64,000 bases of DNA from Chitinibacter sp. FCG-7 (GCF_040047665.1 NZ_CP157355.1:434001-498000); one strand, 5' to 3'. Shown: positions 1 to 10,104, counted from the stretch's first letter. Notes: generated by a model from the sequence alone, not told the origin. Program-made: numbers and translations.

Positions 1-99
1 GTCGCGAGCAACAGCCTCGCCCACTTTTTTGCGCCATGAAATCAGCGTGGCTTCAGAAACAGATTCAGGTAATTGTGGTACCAAAACTTCGATGATCAT
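1..99 (-). CDS. odhB: 2-oxoglutarate dehydrogenase E2 (dihydrolipoyl succinyltransferase), N-terminus only
   Basis: Only the first 33 codons are inside the window; the gene runs off the left edge. The translated start (MIIEVLVPQLPES, then a WRKKVGEAV stretch) is the typical beginning of the lipoyl domain of the E2 subunit, which carries succinyl groups from E1 to CoA in the 2-oxoglutarate dehydrogenase complex. A GGAG ribosome-binding site lies about 8 nt before the ATG. It follows odhA on the same strand, as expected for a sucAB/odhAB pair, but an intrinsic terminator lies in the 107-bp gap. The lipoylated lysine and catalytic domain are not visible, so other acyltransferase E2 types are excluded mainly by the neighbourhood. 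Confidence 0.88.
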   Translation of the reverse strand, partial: MIIEVLVPQLPESVSEATLISWRKKVGEAVARD

Positions 100-168
100 T
101 GTGTCACTCCAGTCGATTTTTAATTCTTTGTGATCGTGTGCCCGCTAAAAATAGCAAAGGCAAAACGC

Positions 169-200
169 CAAAAAACGCGGCGCTCCTAAGGAGGGCCGCG
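169..200 (-). terminator. Intrinsic terminator between odhA and odhB
   Basis: On the minus strand an 11-bp GC-rich stem (CGCGGCCCTCC pairing with GGAGCGCCGCG, one mismatch, TTA loop) is followed by TTTTTT. It lies just after the odhA stop and before odhB, so it could cut or reduce read-through into odhB. Confidence 0.75.
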
Positions 201-206
201 TTGCGA

Positions 207-3014
207 TTACAAGGTCATTGCTTCTTCAACAAAGGCTTTGAGCTGTGCATTGTGCTTGCTCATATAGCCAACGGCTGGCGAAGCTGACGATGGGCGACCC
301 GCAAAGGTCAATGTCTGCTTCGATTCGAGCACCGCTTCAAGGCGGTGACGGATCTGATGCCATGCGCCCTGATTACGTGGCTCTTCTTGCACCCACATGA
401 TTTCTTTGGCGTTTGGATATTTTTGCAACTCGGCTTGCAGCTCTTCGGCCGGGAACGGATACAGCTGTTCGATACGCACGATGGCGATTTCTTTGATTTC
501 GCGCTCGGTACGACCAGCGAGCAAATCGTAGTAAACCTGGCCTGAGCAGCAGATCACGCGTTTTACTTTCTTCGCATCCAGCTCTTGCACCTCGCCGATC
601 ACCGGACGGAATTCGCCGTTAGTGAAATGCTCGATTGGGCTGCAGGCGTTTTTCGCTTTCAACAGCTTTTTGCTCATGATGATGATCAGCGGCTTGCGAT
701 ACGGACGCAGCATCTGACGGCGCAAAGCATGGAACATTTGCGCAGATTCAGACAGCATCAACACTTGTACATTGTGCTCGGCGCACAATTGCAGGTAACG
801 CTCAACACGCGCTGATGAGTGCTCTGGACCTTGACCATCGTAGCCGTGCGGCAAGATCATCGTCAGACCACACAAACGACCCCATTTGGTTTCGCCCGAA
901 GTGATGAACTGGTCGATCACCACCTGTGCACCGTTGGCGAAGTCACCAAACTGCGCTTCCCAGATCGTCAATTCATCCGGCGCTGAACATGCGTAGCCGT
1001 ACTCAAACGCCAATACCGCTTCTTCGTTCAGGATCGAGTCGATCACCAGGAAGTGGCCTTGGTTTTCAGACAGATTTTGCAACGGGATATGTACGCCATG
1101 ATCCCATTTCTCGCGATTCTGATCGTGCAGCACAGCGTGACGATGGTTAAACGTACCGCGACCCGAATCTTCACCCGAAATCCGTACGCCCATACCTTCG
1201 GTCAGCAACGTTGAGTAAGCCAGATGCTCGGCCATGCCCCAATCCACTGGCGCTTCGCCATTGGCCATCAGTGTGCGTTCTTTAACGATTTTTTCAACAT
1301 TAGCGCGCAGCTTGAAATCGGCCGGATATTGCGTGAATTTCTCGGTCAAGCGAATCAGATCAGCTTGTGGCACCGAGGTGTTCACCGGATGACGCCAATG
1401 CGTGCCCAGGTATTTGGTCCAATCCACCGCGTACGAGCGTTTGTAGTCGGTCAGTGTGGTCTGCTCAACGTGTTCGCCACGGTCCAGCGCATCACGGTAG
1501 GCCTGAATCATGCCGTCGGCTTCAGCTTGCGTCACCACGCCCTGAGCGATCAGCTGATCGGCGTAGACTTTGCGCGGGCCAGGATGAGCGGCGATTTTTT
1601 TGTACATCATCGGCTGCGTGACAAACGGATCATCCGCTTCGTTGTGGCCGTGCTTGCGGTAGCAAACCAGATCAATCACCACATCTTTATGGAATTTCTG
1701 GCGGTATTGCAAAGCGGCTTCAGTCACCAGACAGACTGCTTCAGGATCATCACCGTTCACGTGGAAAATCGGTGCTTCAACCATTTTGGCGATATCGGTA
1801 CTGAACAGACTCGAACGGTTGTCGCGAATATCCGAAGTCGTGAAACCAACCTGGTTATTGATTACCAAATGAACTGTACCGCCAGTACCGTAACCACGCG
1901 TTTGCGACAGATTAAACGTACCTTGGTTAGTACCCAAGCCGATAAATGCTGAATCGCCGTGGATCAACAGTGGCAATACTTGATCACCAGTCAGGTCTTT
2001 ACGGCGGTGCTGACGCGCACGCACCGAGCCTTCGACTACTGGGTTCACAATCTCAAGGTGAGACGGGTTAAACGCCAGCGTCAGGTGCAATGGGCCACCA
2101 GGCGTAGGAATATCCGAGCTAAAGCCCATATGATATTTCACGTCACCGGAAGCCAGTTGCGTGTTGTAACGGCCTTCGAATTCGCCAAACAGATCGCGTG
2201 GCAATTTACCCAGGATGTTCACCAGCATATTCAAACGGCCACGGTGGGCCATGCCGATCACCACTTCCTGCACGCCAGCAGCACCGGCAGCCTGATTCAG
2301 ATAATCCACTGCCGGAATCATGCTGTCGCCGCCTTCAAGCGAGAAGCGTTTCTGACCGACGTATTTCTTGTGCAGGTATTGTTCCAGCGTTTCTGCTGCC
2401 GTTACTTGCTTCAGAATGCGTTTTTTCTGCTGAACATTAAAGCTTGGCTGCGAGCGGCGGCTTTCAAAGAACTCCTGCACCCACTTGCGCTCTTCACCAT
2501 TGGTGATGTGCATGTATTCCAGACCGATATTGCCGCAGTAAGTCTGCTGCAAAAAGCCCAGCACTTCGCTTGGTGTTGCGCGCTCAAGGCCATCGATATT
2601 GGTACCGAGCTTGATGGCCATATCGCTGTCGGTAAGACCATGCGTTTTCGGGTCCAGCTCTGGAATCGGCGCTTTGTCCATGCGTTGCAGCGGGTCAAGC
2701 TTGGCACCACGGCTACCCATAATCCGGTAAGCCGAAATCATGCGCAGCAAGTTAACCTGGCGCTCGGTGGCGGCTTCATCCACCACACCGACTGCGCGTA
2801 CAGATTGCTTGGCCAGCTGGCGGAACGACTCTTCAATCGGTGCACGCACCACATCGCGGGCTACCGAGCCCGGTGTTTGCTGCAACTGATCGAAGTAAGT
2901 GCGCCATTGCGCGTCGACTGACGATGCATCAATCAAATATTGTTCGTAGAGGTCTTCTACAAACGGGGCATTCCCGCCGAACAGCTGGGAATTCGTTTCA
3001 AGTTCTTTCATCAT
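207..3014 (-). CDS. odhA: 2-oxoglutarate dehydrogenase E1 component
   Basis: 935 residues, normal length for the SucA/OdhA family. E1 is the thiamine-diphosphate enzyme that decarboxylates 2-oxoglutarate and passes the succinyl group to the lipoyl arm of E2. Recognisable segments are the short N-terminal E2-binding region (NAPFVEDLYEQY), the conserved HRGRLN block near residue 258, the HGDSAF..QGTFNLSQTRGY thiamine-binding region and the LPHGYDGQGPEHSSAR block of the transketolase-like C-terminal part. Two adjacent ATG codons (3014 and 3011) could each be the start. It follows gltA by 129 bp on the same strand and precedes odhB, so it belongs to the TCA gene cluster. Confidence 0.97.
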   Translation of the reverse strand: MMKELETNSQLFGGNAPFVEDLYEQYLIDASSVDAQWRTYFDQLQQTPGSVARDVVRAPIEESFRQLAKQSVRAVGVVDEAATERQVNLLRMISAYRIMGSRGAKLDPLQRMDKAPIPELDPKTHGLTDSDMAIKLGTNIDGLERATPSEVLGFLQQTYCGNIGLEYMHITNGEERKWVQEFFESRRSQPSFNVQQKKRILKQVTAAETLEQYLHKKYVGQKRFSLEGGDSMIPAVDYLNQAAGAAGVQEVVIGMAHRGRLNMLVNILGKLPRDLFGEFEGRYNTQLASGDVKYHMGFSSDIPTPGGPLHLTLAFNPSHLEIVNPVVEGSVRARQHRRKDLTGDQVLPLLIHGDSAFIGLGTNQGTFNLSQTRGYGTGGTVHLVINNQVGFTTSDIRDNRSSLFSTDIAKMVEAPIFHVNGDDPEAVCLVTEAALQYRQKFHKDVVIDLVCYRKHGHNEADDPFVTQPMMYKKIAAHPGPRKVYADQLIAQGVVTQAEADGMIQAYRDALDRGEHVEQTTLTDYKRSYAVDWTKYLGTHWRHPVNTSVPQADLIRLTEKFTQYPADFKLRANVEKIVKERTLMANGEAPVDWGMAEHLAYSTLLTEGMGVRISGEDSGRGTFNHRHAVLHDQNREKWDHGVHIPLQNLSENQGHFLVIDSILNEEAVLAFEYGYACSAPDELTIWEAQFGDFANGAQVVIDQFITSGETKWGRLCGLTMILPHGYDGQGPEHSSARVERYLQLCAEHNVQVLMLSESAQMFHALRRQMLRPYRKPLIIIMSKKLLKAKNACSPIEHFTNGEFRPVIGEVQELDAKKVKRVICCSGQVYYDLLAGRTEREIKEIAIVRIEQLYPFPAEELQAELQKYPNAKEIMWVQEEPRNQGAWHQIRHRLEAVLESKQTLTFAGRPSSASPAVGYMSKHNAQLKAFVEEAMTL

Positions 3015-3143
3015 TGCCGTGTATCCATTTTTTTCCGCCCTGCTTGCAAGCTAATGCCTATTGGCAAAAAGACAGCAAGGCCGGTCAATGCAGCTACGCC
3101 CCAATGCTCATCACACTAGGGCGCAGGAACCGCGGTTAATGCA

Positions 3144-4430
3144 TCAACCGCGCTTGTCCATAGGTACGTAATCGCGTTTTTCCGCGCCAGTGTATTGCTG
3201 ACGTGGGCGACCGATCTTCATGCCTGGATCAGAGATCATTTCGTTCCAGTGGCTGATCCAGCCTACAGTACGCGCCAGCGCGAAGATCACTGTGAACATC
3301 GGAACAGGGATACCCAAGGCCGATTGAACGATACCTGAGTAGAAGTCAACGTTCGGGTACAGTTTACGTGACACGAAGTATTCGTCTTCCAGCGCGATTT
3401 TTTCCAGTTCCATTGCCAGCTTGAATTTCGGATCATCTTGCAGGCCGAGTTCATTCAAGACTTCGTGGCAAATACGGCGCATTACATTGGCGCGTGGGTC
3501 CATGTTTTTGTATACGCGGTGACCAAAGCCCATCAGTTTGTGGGTTTTCGCTTTCACGCCTTCCATGAACGCTGGCACAGCTTCAACCGAACCGATTTCG
3601 TCCAGCATCAGCAATACGGCTTCGTTCGCGCCACCATGCGATGGGCCCCACAGACAAGCGATACCGGCAGCGATACATGCAAATGGATTTGCACCTGACG
3701 AGCCTGCCAGACGTACTGTCGACGTTGAAGCATTTTGCTCGTGATCTGCATGCAGCGTGAAGATCACGTCAAGTGCACGTACCAGCACTGGATTTGGTTC
3801 GTATTTTTCACATGGTGTAGAGAACATCATGTGCATGAAGTTCGCGGTGTAGCTCAAATCGTTACGTGGGTAAACGAATGGCAGGCCTTGGTTGTAGCGG
3901 TAGCACATGGCCGCAATGGTTGGGATCTTAGAGATCAGGCGGAACATTGCCACTTTGCGGTGTTCTGGATTGCTGATGTCCAAGCTGTCTTGGTAGAACG
4001 CAGACAGCGCACCAACGACACCGACCATCATCGCCATTGGGTGCGAGTCACGACGGAAACCTTTAAAGAAGGCGGTCAACTGCTCGTGAACCATGGTGTG
4101 GCTCATGACAGTTTTTTCAAATTCCGCTTTTTGCACTGCAGTTGGCAATTCGCCATTGATCAACAGGTAGCATACTTCGAGGTAATCAGACTCTTCAGCC
4201 AATTGCTCGATAGGATAACCACGATAGTACAGCTGACCCAGATCACCATCGATGAAAGTGATTTTCGATTCGCAGCTAGAAGTTGCCAAAAAGCCTGGGT
4301 CAAAAGTAAACATACCAGTTTTAGAAAAACTGCGGATGTCGACTACATCTGGACCCAAAGTAGATTTCAAAACAGGCATTTCCAGCGTGTTCTGGCCATC
4401 GTTATAAGTCAGCGTGACTTTCTTTTCCAT
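3144..4430 (-). CDS. gltA: Citrate synthase
   Basis: 428 residues, type II (hexameric) citrate synthase, condensing oxaloacetate and acetyl-CoA. The N-terminal beta-rich domain ([20 protein letters not shown]) is present, followed by the catalytic core with [20 protein letters not shown] and [15 protein letters not shown]. The start at 4430 is chosen because AGGAGC lies 7 nt upstream and the protein begins as its homologues do; the open frame continues upstream into sdhE but that extension is not conserved in character. It follows sdhE by 13 bp, so the two are co-transcribed. The stop codon sits inside a 7-bp hairpin (3131-3152) that lacks a T-run. Confidence 0.97.
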   Translation of the reverse strand: MEKKVTLTYNDGQNTLEMPVLKSTLGPDVVDIRSFSKTGMFTFDPGFLATSSCESKITFIDGDLGQLYYRGYPIEQLAEESDYLEVCYLLINGELPTAVQKAEFEKTVMSHTMVHEQLTAFFKGFRRDSHPMAMMVGVVGALSAFYQDSLDISNPEHRKVAMFRLISKIPTIAAMCYRYNQGLPFVYPRNDLSYTANFMHMMFSTPCEKYEPNPVLVRALDVIFTLHADHEQNASTSTVRLAGSSGANPFACIAAGIACLWGPSHGGANEAVLLMLDEIGSVEAVPAFMEGVKAKTHKLMGFGHRVYKNMDPRANVMRRICHEVLNELGLQDDPKFKLAMELEKIALEDEYFVSRKLYPNVDFYSGIVQSALGIPVPMFTVIFALARTVGWISHWNEMISDPGMKIGRPRQQYTGAEKRDYVPMDKRG

Positions 4431-4443
4431 CGTGTTGCTCCTG

Positions 4444-4752
4444 TTAAAGCGCTTCGGTAATGCGCTCGGCAATGCCGGCTGCGTTATTGTTTGTTTCGCC
4501 ATGACTGCCTGCATTGGCTGCAGCAATCTGCGCGATCATCTCGGCAAGTTCAGGGTCTGGACAGACCGATTTACCGTTGACGTATTCCAAGAAATCCCAA
4601 TCTGGCAGCATCAAAATTTGCTCGTACACCGCCAGTTCTTGCTCGTTCAATGTCGGTAGAACTTCATTCACAAAACGTTCAAGTTGCAAATCCAGCTCCA
4701 ACAAACCGCGCCGTGAACGCCAGATAATTCGTTTCAGTTCTACTTCATCCAT
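4444..4752 (-). CDS. sdhE: Succinate dehydrogenase flavinylation/assembly factor SdhE
   Basis: 102 residues. The SdhE/Sdh5 (YgfY) family promotes covalent attachment of FAD to SdhA. The diagnostic RGxxE motif is present ([12 protein letters not shown], residues about 13-24), followed by the small helical bundle with [10 protein letters not shown]. The C-terminal tail after residue 75 is Ala/Asn/Glu-rich and probably flexible. AGGGG lies before the ATG. It sits between sdhB and gltA, the usual place in betaproteobacteria. A copy of the 49-bp repeat family (4767-4816) separates it from sdhB and ends about 14 nt before its start codon. Confidence 0.93.
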   Translation of the reverse strand: MDEVELKRIIWRSRRGLLELDLQLERFVNEVLPTLNEQELAVYEQILMLPDWDFLEYVNGKSVCPDPELAEMIAQIAAANAGSHGETNNNAAGIAERITEAL

Positions 4753-4766
4753 TGCACACCCCTAGT

Positions 4767-4816
4767 GAGTATTGGCCTGCAGATTAACTTCAAAAAAAAC
4801 CTACAGGCACATACCC
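4767..4816. repeat. 49-bp palindromic repeat, copy a (50 bp)
   Basis: Left arm GAGTATTGGCCTGCAG pairs with right arm CTACAGGCACATACCC (12 of 16 positions). The centre is an A-rich 18-bp tract, one base longer than in other copies. It fills the sdhB-sdhE gap inside the sdh operon, next to the sdhE ribosome-binding site. Confidence 0.85.
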
Positions 4817-4822
4817 CTCTTA

Positions 4823-5536
4823 TTAGCTAATACGTTTTACCATCAGATCTTTGATCTTGCCGATGGCCTTAGTCGGATTGAGCTCTTTCGGGCACACATC
4901 CACACAGTTCATGATGCTGTGGCAACGGAACAGGCGATATGGGTCTTCCAGATCATCCAGACGCTGGCTAGTCGCTTCATCACGGGTATCAGCAATAAAG
5001 CGATAAGCCGCCAGCAAGCCAGCCGGGCCAACGAATTTGTCTGGGTTCCACCAGAACGACGGGCAAGAGGTCGAACAGCATGCGCACAAGATACATTCGT
5101 ACAGGCCATCGAGCTCTTTACGATCTTCTTGGCTTTGCAGACGTTCACGATCGGGCGCGGGGCTGTCGTTGATCACGTAAGGCTTGATCGAGTGATATTG
5201 CTTGAAGAACTGCGTCATATCGACGATCAAGTCACGAATCACTGGCAAGCCTGGTAATGGGCGAACTTCGATCGGCTGTTTGAGCGTGTCTATGTCAGTA
5301 ATACAGGCCAAGCCATTTTTACCATTGATGTTCATCGCATCCGAACCGCACACGCCTTCGCGGCATGAACGGCGGAATGACAATGATTCATCTACGACTT
5401 TGAGTTTCACCAAGGCATCGAGCAGTTTACGTTCAGTCGTGGTATCGACTTCAACGCTGATGTCTTGCATATACGGTTTTGCGTCTTTATCAGGATCGTA
5501 GCGATAAACACGGAATTTGACGGTTTGAGTAGCCAT
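4823..5536 (-). CDS. sdhB: Succinate dehydrogenase iron-sulfur subunit
   Basis: 237 residues, normal for SdhB. It carries electrons from the FAD of SdhA to ubiquinone through three iron-sulfur centres. All ligand motifs are visible: the [2Fe-2S] set SCREGVCGSDAM near residues 57-68, the [4Fe-4S] set CILCACCSTSCP near 147-158, and the [3Fe-4S]/[4Fe-4S] set CHSIMNCVDVCPKELNP near 204-220. It follows sdhA by 11 bp and precedes the repeat copy and sdhE. Peripheral, on the cytoplasmic face of the inner membrane. Confidence 0.98.
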   Translation of the reverse strand: MATQTVKFRVYRYDPDKDAKPYMQDISVEVDTTTERKLLDALVKLKVVDESLSFRRSCREGVCGSDAMNINGKNGLACITDIDTLKQPIEVRPLPGLPVIRDLIVDMTQFFKQYHSIKPYVINDSPAPDRERLQSQEDRKELDGLYECILCACCSTSCPSFWWNPDKFVGPAGLLAAYRFIADTRDEATSQRLDDLEDPYRLFRCHSIMNCVDVCPKELNPTKAIGKIKDLMVKRIS

Positions 5537-5547
5537 ATTCGATCCCC

Positions 5548-7326
5548 TTAGTACGAACGCGTTTTGAGCGCGATCGTGTCAACAGTCAAAGGCTTCATAT
5601 TGACTGGTTTGTATTCAAGTTTGTTACCTTCACGGTGCCACAAGGTGTGTTTCAACCAGTTAGCATCGTCACGGCCGTTTGGACGCTCAGCAGTGTCTTC
5701 AGCATCATCACGTACGTGCGCGCCGCGAGATTCTTTACGTGCTTCTGCAGAGATCATCGTCGCTTTGGCGACTTCGATCAGGTTTTCCAGCTCGAGTGCT
5801 TCAAGACGTGCAGTGTTAAAGGTTTTCGATTTGTCAGCAATTACGGTGGTTTTCACCATTTGCTCAACTTCCAGAATCTTCGTTACGCCTTGTTTGAGCA
5901 TGTCGTTAAAGCGGAATACACCACAGTGCGCTTGCATCGTGCGCTGCATTGCCAAACGTGCTTCGTTGACGTTGGTGCCTTCTTTCTGGTTGTCCAGACG
6001 AGCCACACGCGCAACTGAACGCTCAACGTCTTGCATCGCCAATTCTGGCAAGTCTTTTGGCGCAGATTTGATGTAGTCGATCATGCTATTGCCGGATGAT
6101 TTACCGAATACCAGCAAGTCGAGCAATGAGTTGGTACCCAAGCGATTCGCACCGTGAACTGATGCACACGCGCACTCACCCGCAGCGTAGAAGCCTTGAA
6201 CGATCTGCTCGCCCACCACCACTTCGCCTTTGTAGTTGGTCGGAATACCGCCCATTTGGTAGTGGCAAGTTGGTACAACTGGGATTGGCGCTTTGATTGG
6301 GTCAACGCCGGCAAACTTGATTGAAATTTCACGAATGCCTGGCAATTTCGACATGATCACTTCAGGGTCGAGGTGTGTAATGTCGAGCAAGACGTGGTCT
6401 TTGTTTGGACCACAGCCACGGCCTTCGTTAATCTCGGTCACCATCGCGCGGGACACCACGTCACGTGAGGCCAAGTCTTTGGCGTTTGGCGCGTAACGTT
6501 CCATGAAACGCTCGCCCTCCGAGTTACGCAAAATACCGCCTTCGCCGCGTACACCTTCGGTAATCAATACGCCTGCACCAGCAACGCCAGTTGGGTGGAA
6601 TTGCCAGAATTCCATGTCTTCCAATGGAATGCCTGCACGAGCCGCCATACCCAAGCCATCACCGGTATTGATAAAGGCATTGGTCGATGACGAGAAGATA
6701 CGGCCAGCACCGCCAGTCGCAAACAAGGTGGCTTTAGCTTGGAAAATCACGACTTCAGACGTTTCCATCTCCATCGCAACCACGCCTTGCACATTGCCTT
6801 GCTCGTCGCGAATCAGATCGAGCGCCATCCACTCAACGAAGAATTGCGTGTTAGCACGTACATTGCGCTGATACAGCGCGTGCAACATCGCGTGGCCAGT
6901 ACGGTCAGCAGCAGCACAAGCACGGCGCACAGGTTTTTCACCAAAGTTGCTCATGTGGCCGCCAAATGGCCGCTGATAGATCGTGCCATCAGAGTTGCGG
7001 TCAAACGGCATACCGAAGTGTTCAAGCTCGATCACCACGTTTGGCGCTTCACGGCACATAAATTCGATTGCGTCCTGATCACCCAACCAGTCCGAACCTT
7101 TTACAGTGTCGTACATATGCCAGTGCCAATGATCTGGCTCTGAATTACCCAAAGAAGCCGAAACACCACCTTGCGCTGCAACAGTGTGCGAGCGAGTTGG
7201 GAATACTTTCGACAATACGGCAGTTTTCATGCCCGCTTCAGAGAGTTGCAATGCGGCGCGCAAACCGGCACCACCCGCGCCAACGATAATGGCGTCAAAC
7301 TTGCGAACTGGAATTGACTTGGTCAT
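5548..7326 (-). CDS. sdhA: Succinate dehydrogenase flavoprotein subunit
   Basis: 592 residues, typical length. It oxidises succinate to fumarate. The FAD-binding [13 protein letters not shown] motif is at the N-terminus, and the SHTVAAQGG segment near residue 47 contains the histidine that carries the covalent flavin. The active-site region [21 protein letters not shown] and the C-terminal SRGAHVRDD block are intact. The start at 7326 overlaps the sdhD stop codon (ATGA), a sign of translational coupling; an in-frame start 12 nt further upstream would lie inside sdhD. Confidence 0.98.
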   Translation of the reverse strand: MTKSIPVRKFDAIIVGAGGAGLRAALQLSEAGMKTAVLSKVFPTRSHTVAAQGGVSASLGNSEPDHWHWHMYDTVKGSDWLGDQDAIEFMCREAPNVVIELEHFGMPFDRNSDGTIYQRPFGGHMSNFGEKPVRRACAAADRTGHAMLHALYQRNVRANTQFFVEWMALDLIRDEQGNVQGVVAMEMETSEVVIFQAKATLFATGGAGRIFSSSTNAFINTGDGLGMAARAGIPLEDMEFWQFHPTGVAGAGVLITEGVRGEGGILRNSEGERFMERYAPNAKDLASRDVVSRAMVTEINEGRGCGPNKDHVLLDITHLDPEVIMSKLPGIREISIKFAGVDPIKAPIPVVPTCHYQMGGIPTNYKGEVVVGEQIVQGFYAAGECACASVHGANRLGTNSLLDLLVFGKSSGNSMIDYIKSAPKDLPELAMQDVERSVARVARLDNQKEGTNVNEARLAMQRTMQAHCGVFRFNDMLKQGVTKILEVEQMVKTTVIADKSKTFNTARLEALELENLIEVAKATMISAEARKESRGAHVRDDAEDTAERPNGRDDANWLKHTLWHREGNKLEYKPVNMKPLTVDTIALKTRSY

Positions 7327-7673
7327 GCAACACCCCACACTACTTTAACCATATAAACCAAGCTACCGATCAACCACAGCAGCGTCAGAACGTGCATCGT
7401 CAGGCGAACGCCTACGTGCTGGATGTAATCCATCCAGATATCACGCACACCAACCCATGCATGCCACAGCAATGCAGTGATCGAAATCGTGGTCACCACT
7501 TTGACCCAGGTATTGGCAAACAGCGCTTGCCACGCTTCATACGAAGCACCGTTCGCACAGAGGATAAATGCCACTACACCGATGGTGTAAACCAGCATGA
7601 TGACCGCAGTAACCCGCTGCACCAACCAATCGCGCAAACCATAGTGCGCACCCACTACATGACGCTTTACCAT
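7323..7673 (-). CDS. sdhD: Succinate dehydrogenase membrane anchor subunit
   Basis: 116 residues with three predicted membrane helices (about residues 16-37, 55-76, 90-112). Together with SdhC it anchors SdhAB and forms the haem b and ubiquinone sites. The [14 protein letters not shown] motif contains the histidine expected to bind haem. The gene overlaps sdhC by 7 bp and sdhA by 4 bp, a tightly coupled operon arrangement. Confidence 0.95.
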   Translation of the reverse strand: MVKRHVVGAHYGLRDWLVQRVTAVIMLVYTIGVVAFILCANGASYEAWQALFANTWVKVVTTISITALLWHAWVGVRDIWMDYIQHVGVRLTMHVLTLLWLIGSLVYMVKVVWGVA

Positions 7674-8041
7674 GTTAGCGCTCCGATAATCGCAGTTAGA
7701 GACAAGCTCACCGCCAAGACCACATAAGCCGTCGCGCGAGCTGTTTTCAGATCAGTGCCTTTGTGGATATCCAAAAACAGGAAACGCGTACCCGCACAGG
7801 CGTGGTGCAGATAGGCCCACAACACGGCCAACAGGAACAGTTTGGTCACTGGATGAGCGATGCATTCCTTAAACGCAGCAAAGCGTTCAGCGGAAGACAA
7901 AGTGCCCTCCAAGGCATACAACATGAATGGGATGGCGGCGAACATCAGCGCACCACTAATCCGGTGCAAGATGGACACAATCCCTGGCAATGGCAGACGG
8001 ATCTGCCACAGCGCAAGGTGCTTGGGGCGTGCTTTTTGCAT
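7667..8041 (-). CDS. sdhC: Succinate dehydrogenase cytochrome b556 subunit
   Basis: 124 residues, three membrane helices. The two family signatures are present: ILHRISGALMF near residues 25-35 and the HHACAGTRFLFLD block near 81-93, whose histidine is the haem ligand. The N-terminus RPKHLALWQIRLPLPG is the usual cytoplasmic segment. First structural gene of sdhCDAB, 97 bp downstream of the gntR-type regulator gene on the same strand. Confidence 0.96.
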   Translation of the reverse strand: MQKARPKHLALWQIRLPLPGIVSILHRISGALMFAAIPFMLYALEGTLSSAERFAAFKECIAHPVTKLFLLAVLWAYLHHACAGTRFLFLDIHKGTDLKTARATAYVVLAVSLSLTAIIGALTW

Positions 8042-8138
8042 ACGCTCTATTCCTCTGTATTAACCAAACGAAGTTTTACTACTAATTACAATCTGACCCA
8101 CATCAATGCGCCAGCTTGATAAAACCTGCAAACTACTC

Positions 8139-8858
8139 TTAGGCTGCAACAGATGGCTCAAACGCCAACTGCTCAGTTTTAAGCCAAGCCACGCTCCAAA
8201 CCTGCGGCTTGCCTGAAAAATCTTTGGCCAAACGCACTAGCTGCAGCAGCGGTTCATTCAGCTCAACTTGCAACAAGCGAGCCTCGGCTGAACCCGCACT
8301 CACCGCGCGATAGCGGGTTTCGCCATCCTGCAGACGGACACCAAAATCGCGCCAGCACAACTCGCGCAAATTGCCTTTCAACTCACGAATCCGGCGCATT
8401 TCCAGCTCAGGAAAATTCGCTTCGGGCAACAGCAACTCTTCTAGTCCGACGATCTGCCCCGACACCCGCAGCAAGCGTCTGACCTGCCACAGCGCTGCGC
8501 CACGGCGCAGGCCTAAAATCTCGGCCAGTTGTTCACCGGCATGAATCCGCACACAACCGAGCAATTCAATCTTGGCTGTTTCGCCTTTGGGATCTGTCAG
8601 CAGCGCAAAGCGCCCGCGCATCAGAAAATCACTCATCCCGGCAACGAAAGTACCCACACCCTGACGGCGATACAAAATCGAATCGGCCACCAATACATCC
8701 AGCGCCTTGCGAACCGTACCCTGACTTACGCCAAAGCGCTGCCCCAATTCAACCTCGCTGGGCAGGCTTTCATCTTCCTGCCATTCGCCCGCTTCAACGG
8801 CCGCCATCACCTCGCGGATCACTTGCTTATATAAAGGTTGTGCAGCCAATTTTTTCAT
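8139..8858 (-). CDS. GntR-family (UTRA domain) transcriptional regulator
   Basis: 239 residues from this start; an in-frame ATG at 8876 would add six. The N-terminal winged helix-turn-helix is clear (PLYKQVIREVMAAV then SLPSEVELGQRFGVSQGTVRKAL spread over residues 8-58). The C-terminal part fits the UTRA ligand-binding fold of the HutC subfamily (ILGLRRGAALWQVRRLLRV, EELLLPEANFP). It is placed directly upstream of sdhC and divergent from mdh, with a perfect palindrome in the intergenic region, so it probably controls TCA-cycle genes and itself. The effector is unknown; a TCA intermediate is only a guess from context. Confidence 0.88.
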   Translation of the reverse strand: MKKLAAQPLYKQVIREVMAAVEAGEWQEDESLPSEVELGQRFGVSQGTVRKALDVLVADSILYRRQGVGTFVAGMSDFLMRGRFALLTDPKGETAKIELLGCVRIHAGEQLAEILGLRRGAALWQVRRLLRVSGQIVGLEELLLPEANFPELEMRRIRELKGNLRELCWRDFGVRLQDGETRYRAVSAGSAEARLLQVELNEPLLQLVRLAKDFSGKPQVWSVAWLKTEQLAFEPSVAA

Positions 8859-8900
8859 GTACGCGCTTTTTATCATGTTGTCGGCGCAGAGTCTACTACA

Positions 8901-8914
8901 GTCTTATATAAGAC
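8901..8914. promoter_or_regulatory. 14-bp palindromic candidate operator (gntR/mdh)
   Basis: GTCTTATATAAGAC is a perfect palindrome about 40 bp upstream of the gntR-type gene and about 180 bp upstream of mdh. GntR/HutC regulators typically bind short dyads with an AT centre of this form, and the position suits autorepression and possibly divergent control of mdh. Confidence 0.55.
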
Positions 8915-9093
8915 AAAAGATACAATACATTTTAGCCAGCAAAACCGTCACTTTTTTCCACAAAAATCTGTAGCGTGATAAACTTGCGCAGCTAAATCAA
9001 GGCAATGCAACTTGCGTTGTGCGCCTTAAACGCACCAAGTCTAATTTTGTCGTCGTTGGCGAGCCTATCGCCGCTACTCGGAGTCGTTCTCAC

Positions 9094-10083
9094 ATGTCGC
9101 AAACAAAAAAACCTGTACGCGTTGCCGTAACCGGCGCAGCTGGCCAGATCGGCTATAGCCTTTTATTCCGCATTGCCTCTGGCGCGATGCTCGGCCCAGA
9201 CCAGCCAGTGATCCTGCAATTGCTGGACATCACACCATCATTGCCAGCGCTGAACGGCGTAGTGATGGAACTGGATGACTGCGCATTCCCGTTGCTGCAA
9301 GGCATCGTACAAAGCGACGACCCTGAAGTAGCGTTTAAAGACGCCGACATCGCCCTGTTAGTTGGCGCGCGTCCACGCGGCCCAGGTATGGAGCGTAAAG
9401 ACCTGCTCGAAGCCAATGGCGCGATTTTCACGACTCAAGGTAAAGCACTGAATAAAGTCGCGAGCCGTGACGTTAAAGTACTGGTCGTTGGTAACCCAGC
9501 GAACACTAACGCCTACATCGCAATGAAAAACGCACCGGATCTGAACCCGGCCAACTTCACTGCCATGATGCGTCTGGACCACAACCGCGCGCTGACGCAA
9601 ATCGCTCAGAAAACCGGCTCTGCAGTGACTGACGTGACCAAGATGATCATCTGGGGTAATCACTCAGCGACTCAGTATCCAGATTTGTTCCACGCTGAAG
9701 TGAAAGGCGCGAATGCCGCTACTTTGATCAACGATCAAAAATGGCTAGAATCTGAGTTCATCCCAACCGTGCAGCAACGTGGCGCGGCCATTATTAAAGC
9801 ACGCGGCCTGTCGTCTGCTGCTTCTGCAGCCAACGCAGCGATCGACCATATCCGTAACTGGGTACTGGGCACTCCGGAAGGCGATTGGGTAACGATGGGC
9901 GTTCCAGCAAATGGCGAATACGGCTACGAAGACCTAATCTACGGCTACCCAGTCACTTGCAAAGATGGCAAATACACCATTATCCAAGGCTTGGAAATCA
10001 GCGAATTTAGCCGCGCACGCATGGATGCAACAGCTAAAGAGCTGGCAGAAGAGCGTGATGCTGTGAAACACCTGATTGCTTAA
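9094..10083 (+). CDS. mdh: Malate dehydrogenase
   Basis: 329 residues, NAD-dependent malate dehydrogenase of the group common in betaproteobacteria. The nucleotide-binding motif [11 protein letters not shown] is at residues 12-22. The substrate-binding [13 protein letters not shown] loop, [11 protein letters not shown] and the catalytic-histidine segment [12 protein letters not shown] follow. The start at 9094 is chosen because it has GGAG 11 nt upstream and matches the usual N-terminus ([17 protein letters not shown]); the longer open frame upstream is leader. Divergent from the GntR-type regulator of the TCA cluster and followed by a strong terminator. Confidence 0.97.
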   Translation: MSQTKKPVRVAVTGAAGQIGYSLLFRIASGAMLGPDQPVILQLLDITPSLPALNGVVMELDDCAFPLLQGIVQSDDPEVAFKDADIALLVGARPRGPGMERKDLLEANGAIFTTQGKALNKVASRDVKVLVVGNPANTNAYIAMKNAPDLNPANFTAMMRLDHNRALTQIAQKTGSAVTDVTKMIIWGNHSATQYPDLFHAEVKGANAATLINDQKWLESEFIPTVQQRGAAIIKARGLSSAASAANAAIDHIRNWVLGTPEGDWVTMGVPANGEYGYEDLIYGYPVTCKDGKYTIIQGLEISEFSRARMDATAKELAEERDAVKHLIA

Positions 10084-10104
10084 TTCAATCGGTGGCACAA
10101 AAAA

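Noticed and set aside
1959..2921. 320-codon open frame on the plus strand
   Set aside because: It is antisense to odhA, with His/Gln-rich composition typical of a shadow frame and no ribosome-binding site.
3131..3152. 7-bp hairpin over the gltA stop codon
   Set aside because: No T-run follows on the minus strand, so it is not called a terminator.
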